Shown here: in pieces, positions 59,099 through 64,000 of the stretch
Layout: each line of letters starts with the position of its first letter
Numbering within the stretch: position 1 is the first letter of the stretch
Assembly: GCA_024372495.1 (NCBI GenBank)
Contig: CP099977.1
Coordinates: forward strand, 3,596,001 to 3,660,000
Direction of reading: 5' to 3'
DNA length: 64,000 nt
Origin: Pseudarthrobacter sp. Fe7
GTDB lineage: Bacteria; Actinomycetota; Actinomycetes; Actinomycetales; Micrococcaceae
Made by a program: the position numbers and the translations under genes
The notes under the pieces: generated by a model
What the model was told of the DNA's origin: nothing
The model's input: the letters and a program-made list of their open reading frames with translations, nothing else
The model's database searches: none

Positions 59099-59924
59099 AT
59101 GCCATGGCGTCCGCCGCCCAATGACCGCTTCTACCGGCTGATCGTCCGCACCGGGAAGTTCCTGCGCTGGGCCCTGCAGCTGGACATCCAGGCCACGGGG
59201 CTGGAGCACCTGCCCGGCCCCGGGCACCGAAACGGACCATCACGGCACGCTGCCCGCGGTGAGGGGGCAGTTTTTGCCGTCACGCACTTCGGCTACGTGG
59301 ATTTTGCCGTGGTGGAGCCTGCTCCTGTGGCGCCGCGCCCGCGCCCAGCTGCGGTTCCTGGTCCATCAGGGTGCGGCGGACCATTGGCTTGCCGGGCCCG
59401 CCATCAGCGCCAGCGGCCATGTGGTGGTTGGATACGCGGACCGTTCGGACGCCTACGCGGCCGCGGTGGCCAAGCTGCGGGACGGCGAATACCTGGCGGT
59501 GTTTCCGGAGGCGGGGGTCAGCAGAAGCTTCACGGTCCGCGAATGCCGGACCGGGGCTGTCCGGATGGCGGCGGAGGCAGGCGTCCCGGTCATTCCGGTA
59601 TCCATCTGGGGCGCGCACCGGGTGTTGACGCGTGGGCACGGCTTTTCCCTGCGGCGCAGCTGGCGGGCGCCCATCCGGGTCCACGTGGCCGGGTCCATGG
59701 TCTTTCCTGCGGACGTCGACGTTGAGGCGGCCACGGAAGCACTGCGCGGCACGCTTCAGTCAGGGATCGACCGCTGCATCGGCGACTTTCCGCTCCGGCC
59801 GGAACACGGGGCGTGGTGGATGCCCGCGCGACTGGGCGGCGGCGCGCCCACCGAGGCCGAGCGGCAGCTGCTGGACGCTGCCGACGCAGCCGCGGGCCGC
59901 CGTCGTGCTCCCCGCCAAAAGTAG
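59099..59924 (+). CDS. Lysophospholipid acyltransferase (PlsC-like), frameshifted
   Basis: About 274 residues when repaired. The catalytic H-x4-D is in VTHFGYVDFAVVE, and the acceptor-binding motif is FPEAGVSRSFTVRECRTGAV. The frame breaks at 59316-59320 (AGCCT for AGCT); repair gives DFAVVELLLWRRARAQLRFL. The stretch around 59220-59270 looks unusual, and paired small errors there cannot be excluded. Likely 1-acylglycerol-3-phosphate acyltransferase-like, making membrane lipids. Confidence 0.85.
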
Positions 59925-59932
59925 CTTCGCAG

Positions 59933-59998
59933 CCCAAGTAAGTAGCACCAAGTGTCGTTTTGAGGGGTCAAAACGACACTTGGCGCTACTTAGTTGGG
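59933..59998. repeat. Long inverted repeat with GGGG loop
   Basis: 31-base arms (59933-59963 and 59968-59998) with two mismatches around GGGG; the core arm reads CCAAGTGTCGTTTTGA. It sits between converging genes, so it may be a bidirectional terminator. The length and near-perfect pairing also suit a dispersed palindromic repeat. Confidence 0.8.
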
Positions 59999-60012
59999 AA
60001 CGGCCAGCGCCC

Positions 60013-61056
60013 TTAGTCAGAGACCACCAGGGTTTCGGCGCCGGCCAGCCGTGCTTTGCCGGTCGCCAGGAGAGGCTCGACGGCGGCGCGCAGGGCGGTC
60101 ATGGAATCGTCCAGTTCCAGCATGACGGGGTGCTGGTAGGCGATCAGGGCCAGCATGTCCCGGACAGCCTCAGCCGCATCGTCCGCGGCCAGGGACGGCT
60201 CGTGGCCCACGAAAACATCCGTCGGCGCGTCCTGCCCCGCACTCCCGCCAGCGTCCAGATGGGGTGCGTCATCAGACCCGGCAGGGGCAGCGTAGCTGAC
60301 CGCGAACGCCCGGATGCGGCCCTTCCTGCCCGGCGCCACACCGGCCCCGAACGCGGATTCAGGCTGTGCCCGCAGCACGATGGCGCCGTGGGCTCCGGTG
60401 AGCTCGTCCAGGAACAGCTTCTGCACCTGCCCCACCGACAGGACCCCCGGGGAGTCCCAGCCGTGGATGGAGGTGTAGTACCGGCCCACCACGTCCGTCA
60501 GCTCCACAGACCCGGTGGCAAGGTCCATCACGATGTCGGAACCGGCGTTTTCACCGTCGATGGGGCGGCCGCCGTGGTCCTTGTCCGGGAAGACGGGCAG
60601 CTTCAGGGCTCCGGGTTCCACGATGACCAGCCGGGAACGCTGGATGGGTTCCAGCTCCGAGGCTTCGGCGAATGCGGCCCCGGCGCTGCCGGGCTCCACC
60701 TTGGCCCGGAGCTTGGTGACTCCCGACGGCGCGTGCTCCACTTCGCGGCGCAGCATGGTCAGGAGGCTGGCCCCGATGCCGTTGCGGCGGTGGTCCCGCG
60801 CCACTTCAATGTATGTCCACAGGCGTTCCGGGTGCAGGGACGCCTCGTAGGCAACGCCGGCTGCGACCGGAATTCCGACGCCGTCAATGACGTCCTCGGC
60901 CACAATGCAGCGGCGCCACGGCGTACCGTTCGTCCCGTTGGAGGATGGGGCCAGGGCACCGCGGAACTGGCGGGCCTGGGCGGTGTCCGGGTCCCCCCAG
61001 ATCTCCAGCAGCGCCAGGTCGTCGCCGTCCCGCCATTCGCGGTATTCGATGGCCAT
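60013..61056 (-). CDS. GNAT family acetyltransferase
   Basis: 347 residues. The N-terminal GNAT domain has ARDHRRNGIGASLLTMLRRE with the R-R-x-G-I-G acetyl-CoA loop. A less clear second half contains GRYYTSIHGWDSPGVLSVGQ and could be a degenerate second GNAT fold. Only two bases follow glyS, so it is in the glyS operon. Substrate unknown. Confidence 0.83.
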   Translation of the reverse strand: MAIEYREWRDGDDLALLEIWGDPDTAQARQFRGALAPSSNGTNGTPWRRCIVAEDVIDGVGIPVAAGVAYEASLHPERLWTYIEVARDHRRNGIGASLLTMLRREVEHAPSGVTKLRAKVEPGSAGAAFAEASELEPIQRSRLVIVEPGALKLPVFPDKDHGGRPIDGENAGSDIVMDLATGSVELTDVVGRYYTSIHGWDSPGVLSVGQVQKLFLDELTGAHGAIVLRAQPESAFGAGVAPGRKGRIRAFAVSYAAPAGSDDAPHLDAGGSAGQDAPTDVFVGHEPSLAADDAAEAVRDMLALIAYQHPVMLELDDSMTALRAAVEPLLATGKARLAGAETLVVSD

Positions 61057-61058
61057 GC

Positions 61059-62445
61059 TCAGGCGCCGATCAGCCGTGCCGCCAGGTAGCCTTCCACCTT
61101 GTCCAGGGAGACGCGTTCCTGGCTCATGGTGTCCCGCTCGCGGATGGTCACGGCCTGGTCCTCAAGGGTGTCGAAGTCCACGGTGATGCAGAACGGGGTG
61201 CCGATCTCGTCCTGGCGGCGGTAGCGGCGGCCGATCGCACCGGCGTCGTCAAAGTCGATGTTCCAGTTCTTGCGCAGCTGGGCGCCGAGGTCCTTTGCCT
61301 TCGGGGACAGGGCCTCGTTGCGGCTCAGCGGCAGCACGGCGGCCTTAACCGGGGCCAAACGCGGGTCCAGTTTCAGCACCGTACGCACGTCTACGCCGCC
61401 CTTAGCGTTGGGGGCCTCGTCCTCGGTGTAGGCGTCCACGAGGAAGGCCATGAAGGAACGGGTCAAGCCGGCCGCGGGCTCAATGACATACGGCGTGTAG
61501 CGCTCGTTGGTGGCCTGGTTGAAGTAGCTCAGGTCCGTGCCGGAGGCCTTGGCGTGGGTGGACAGGTCAAAGTCGGTGCGGTTGGCGATGCCTTCCAGGC
61601 TCGCCCCATTCCGAGCCCTGGAAGCCGAAGCGGTACTCGATGTCCGTGGTGCCCTTGGAGTAGTGGCTGAGCTTTTCCTTCGGGTGTTCGAAGAAGCGCA
61701 GGTTCTCCTCGCGGATGCCCAGGCCCGTGTACCAGGACATGCGCTCCTTCATCCAGTACTGGTGCCATTCCTCGTCGGTGCCGGGCTCGACAAAGAACTC
61801 CATTTCCATCTGCTCGAACTCGCGGGTGCGGAAGATGAAGTTGCCGGGCGTGATCTCGTTGCGGAATGACTTGCCGATCTGGCCGATGCCAAACGGCGGC
61901 TTCTTCCGCGAGGTGGTGAGCACGTTGTTGAAGTTCACGAAGATGCCCTGCGCGGTTTCGGGGCGCAGGTAGTGCAGGCCTTCCTCGCTGGCTACCGGTC
62001 CCAGGTAGGTCTTGAGCAGGCCGGAGAACTCCTGGGGCTCGGTCCACTGGCCTCGGGTACCGCAGTTGGCGCAGGCGATGTCCTTCAGGCCGTTCTCCGC
62101 CGGACGGCCCTTCTTTTCCTCGTATTCCTCTTCGAGGTGGTCGGCACGGTAGCGCTTGTGGCAGGAGAGGCATTCAACCAGTGGGTCGGAGAAGACCTCC
62201 ACGTGGCCGGACGCTTCCCAGACCTGGCGGGGCAGGATGACGGAGGAGTCCAGGCCCACCACGTCCTCGCGGCCACGCACCACGGACTGCCACCACTGCC
62301 GCTTGATGTTTTCCTTCAGCTCGGCACCGAGGGGCCCGTAGTCCCAGGCAGAGCGGGAACCGCCGTAGATCTCACCGGCCTGGAACACGAAGCCCCTCCG
62401 CTTGGAGAGGGAAATGACCTGGTCGAGGACGGATTTTGCTGCCAT
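61059..62445 (-). CDS. glyS: Glycyl-tRNA synthetase (dimeric type), frameshifted
   Basis: Charges tRNA-Gly. About 461 residues when repaired, the usual actinobacterial alpha2 type. [20 protein letters not shown], the Cys-rich insertion [12 protein letters not shown]...[10 protein letters not shown], motif 2 [20 protein letters not shown] and motif 3 in [16 protein letters not shown]. The frame breaks at 61597-61601 (AGGCT for AGCT); repair gives [19 protein letters not shown]. Confidence 0.95.
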
Positions 62446-62573
62446 GGGGTAACTCCAATTTCTACAGGGCCGCTGGGTGCGGTCCGCGGGTTGTCAGGCC
62501 CCGGCTTGTGCGTGCCTGCGGTACAGGGGCAACGGGCCGGGGCGGTGAAGGAAGATGGTGGAAAGCTTGTGTC

Positions 62574-63572
62574 CTAGCGTACCGGCCGCTGCCTGCGCAG
62601 CGCGCCCCGGGGCCAGGGCAGGGTGGCAAGGATGATGGCGCCGAGGGTAAGCAGGGTTCCCAGGACGGTGGCGGGCGCGACGACGGTACCCGGGGCGGGC
62701 AGCGCAAGGTCCAGGGCCAGCGAGCCGAGCAGTTGGCCCGCGATCATGCCCAACCCGGTGACCAGGACGCCAAGGCTGCGGACCAGGAGGGCACCCAGCC
62801 CGATGAAGACGCAGCCCATGGGTCCGCCGAGGTAGTACCACCACTCCCCCGGCAACGGTTGGGCCGGGCCCGCCACGGCCAGCTTCACGGCGAACGCTGC
62901 CCAGAGCACGATGCAGCCGGCCACGAAGTTGACCAGGGTGGCGGCAATGGGCGTGCCGTAGTGGAGGGTGGCGGTGCCGTTCATGGCCTGCTGGAAGCTC
63001 ATGAGGAATCCTGCCGCCACCGGCAGGAGGAGTGGAAGCAGGAGCCCGCCAGCCCCGTCCGCTGCGCCTCCGCCGCTGAACCGTGGCGACACCGCCCAGG
63101 CGACGGCGGCGATGGTCAGGATACAGCCGAGGATGCGGATGCCGGTGACGGACTTTTTGCCTGCCGGGCCAATTCCCAGCCGGTCCACCAGCAGGCCGCT
63201 TGCGGTCTGCCCGGTGACGGTGGCCACTGTGAAAAGGGCCACACCGAGGATGCCCACCGTGAAGGATTGGGCAAACACGAACAGCGCACCGATGGCGCCT
63301 GCCACTACGTAGATGCGGGGAAAGGCGCGGTTGCGAACCGCGGGAAGGATGCTGGCCAGGCCTGCCCGTCCCCGCGGAAGCACCAGTGAAATGACGATCA
63401 TGACCAGCAGGCCTGTGCTGAAGCTCACGGCCGCTGCGGCGATTCCGTCGTTGAGGCGGGCACCCAGGGCCCCGTTGATGCGGCCCTGGACGGGGATGGC
63501 CAGGCCGGAACCCACAGCCAGGGGCAGGCCTGCAAGAACCGGCAGGCGGGAAGGGGAGGTCATTGAATCCAC
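62574..63572 (-). CDS. DMT permease of the YdcZ/DUF606 type
   Basis: 332 residues with about ten helices in two DUF606-like repeats: PLAVGSGLAIPVQGRINGAL (first) and GFLMSFQQAMNGTATLHYGT (second). DUF606 proteins usually have one repeat; the double form occurs in actinobacteria. Function unknown, presumed small-molecule exporter. ATG 63572 or 63563. Confidence 0.82.
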   Translation of the reverse strand: MDSMTSPSRLPVLAGLPLAVGSGLAIPVQGRINGALGARLNDGIAAAAVSFSTGLLVMIVISLVLPRGRAGLASILPAVRNRAFPRIYVVAGAIGALFVFAQSFTVGILGVALFTVATVTGQTASGLLVDRLGIGPAGKKSVTGIRILGCILTIAAVAWAVSPRFSGGGAADGAGGLLLPLLLPVAAGFLMSFQQAMNGTATLHYGTPIAATLVNFVAGCIVLWAAFAVKLAVAGPAQPLPGEWWYYLGGPMGCVFIGLGALLVRSLGVLVTGLGMIAGQLLGSLALDLALPAPGTVVAPATVLGTLLTLGAIILATLPWPRGALRRQRPVR

Positions 63573-63595
63573 TGTAGTTCAGGCATTATTGCTCT

Positions 63596-63829
63596 ATGAG
63601 CAACCCCATTGACGACGTCCCCATCCGCGACAGCATGATCCGGCTGGGCCAGCTGCTGAAGCTCGCCAACCTTGTGGAGGACGGAGTGGAGGCCGCCGAG
63701 CTCATCAAGAACGGGCTGGTTAAGGTCAACGGTGAGATCGATGACCGCCGCGGCCGCCAGCTGCACAACGGCGACACCGTCACCGTCAACGGCCAGACCA
63801 TCCGGGTGGTGGCACCCACGGCGGACTAG
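63596..63829 (+). CDS. S4-domain RNA-binding protein (YbcJ-like)
   Basis: 77 residues. MIRLGQLLKLANLVEDGVEA, then LIKNGLVKVNGEIDDRRGRQ and GDTVTVNGQTIRVV form the S4 fold, with the basic RNA-binding face. Similar to E. coli YbcJ; its RNA target is not known. It is divergent from the DMT permease with 23 bases between starts. Confidence 0.88.
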   Translation: MSNPIDDVPIRDSMIRLGQLLKLANLVEDGVEAAELIKNGLVKVNGEIDDRRGRQLHNGDTVTVNGQTIRVVAPTAD

Positions 63830-63861
63830 CCGCGGCGGCTGGCCTGCCGCCGTCGTCCCTC

Positions 63862-64000
63862 CTACTTGTTCAGCACCTCATGCGTGAGGAACTCCCCCAC
63901 GTGCTCGATCTCCTGCTGGTTGATGCCGTGCCACATTCCGGTGTACAGCACTTTGGTGAGCTTGACGTGCTTGCGCACCCACCCCATGGTGAACTCGATC
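63862..64000 (-). CDS. Hydrolase-like protein, only the C-terminus in the window
   Basis: 46 codons are visible, running off the right edge: EFTMGWVRKHVKLTKVLYTG, then MWHGINQQEIEHVGEFLTHE and VLNK before TAG. The GMWHGINQQEIEHVGEFL segment resembles the C-terminus of phospholipase/carboxylesterase-type alpha/beta hydrolases, with the catalytic His. Family is a guess from this short piece. Confidence 0.6.
   Translation of the reverse strand, partial: IEFTMGWVRKHVKLTKVLYTGMWHGINQQEIEHVGEFLTHEVLNK

Noticed and set aside
62498..62543. GCCCCGGC/GCCGGGGC pair downstream of the DMT permease as a terminator
   Set aside because: Only eight paired bases with a 30-base loop and no T-run; too weak to call in GC-rich DNA.

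Overview
The window looks like a chromosomal segment of a high-GC actinobacterium of the Micrococcaceae, most like Arthrobacter or Pseudarthrobacter. The basis is the GC-rich coding sequence, many GTG/TTG starts, ATGA/GTGA overlaps, the Ala/Glu-rich tail on ribosomal protein S2, and actinobacterial gene neighbourhoods (M23 peptidase-rpsB-tsf-pyrH-frr-cdsA; dxr-rip1-ispG-proS; a bkd/liu leucine-catabolism locus laid out as in Mycobacterium). No phage, transposon, plasmid or CRISPR was seen. The genus is inferred, not proven. LAYOUT. 1-1764: proS (3' end outside the window). 2097-4420: ABC-2 exporter operon with its own TetR repressor and a perfect 20-bp operator. 4454-9058: lipoprotein, DUF4081-type acetyltransferase, ispG, YCII protein, and a SatD-like gene followed by two overlapping membrane ORFs. 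9136-11670: rip1 and dxr. 11791-13261: lipase-maturation-factor-like membrane protein. 13262-25676: branched-chain amino-acid catabolism, made of two operons (accD1-accA1-acyl-CoA dehydrogenase-scoA-scoB-maoC-citE, and bkdA-bkdB-bkdC), with TetR and Lrp regulators and a perfect CRP/GlxR-type site. 27118-33133: two sodium:solute symporters, each with a small membrane partner, around a LytS/LytTR two-component pair. 33402-38435: DivIVA-repeat protein, then cdsA, frr, pyrH, tsf and rpsB; M23 peptidase at 38883-39487. 39554-46951: acyl-CoA dehydrogenase, tRNA(CAT), glycosyltransferase, DMT permease, CDP-alcohol phosphatidyltransferase, holin-like protein, MFS transporter. 47024-49311: two identical tRNA-Asn genes and dnaG. 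49368-52813: a putative transmembrane electron-transfer operon (ferredoxin, NuoF-like, ferric-reductase-like, ApbE, small exported protein). 52927-56764: dgt, dusB, hmp. 56790-64000: YibE/F-like permease, hydrolase, acyltransferase, acetyltransferase, glyS, DMT permease, S4 RNA-binding protein and a partial hydrolase. HOW THE PARTS WORK TOGETHER. Housekeeping genes (translation, isoprenoid and phospholipid synthesis, replication) frame a catabolic core that would turn leucine, isoleucine and valine into acyl-CoAs and import small carboxylates. That core carries its own TetR, Lrp and LytTR regulators and CRP/GlxR-like sites. DATA QUALITY. The most striking signal is not biological function. About 34 positions break reading frames, many in essential single-copy genes (proS, dnaG, frr, tsf, rpsB, cdsA, glyS). 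By hand reading, 23 are one extra G/C inside an AGCT palindrome (read as AGGCT or AGCCT), and 15 of those 23 lie in restored CCAGCTGG or CCAGCTCG. Most of the others are one missing G/C in a homopolymer. Removing or adding that base restores full-length proteins every time, so I annotate these as intact genes carrying sequence errors. Whether a DNA modification causes the AGCT errors is open.
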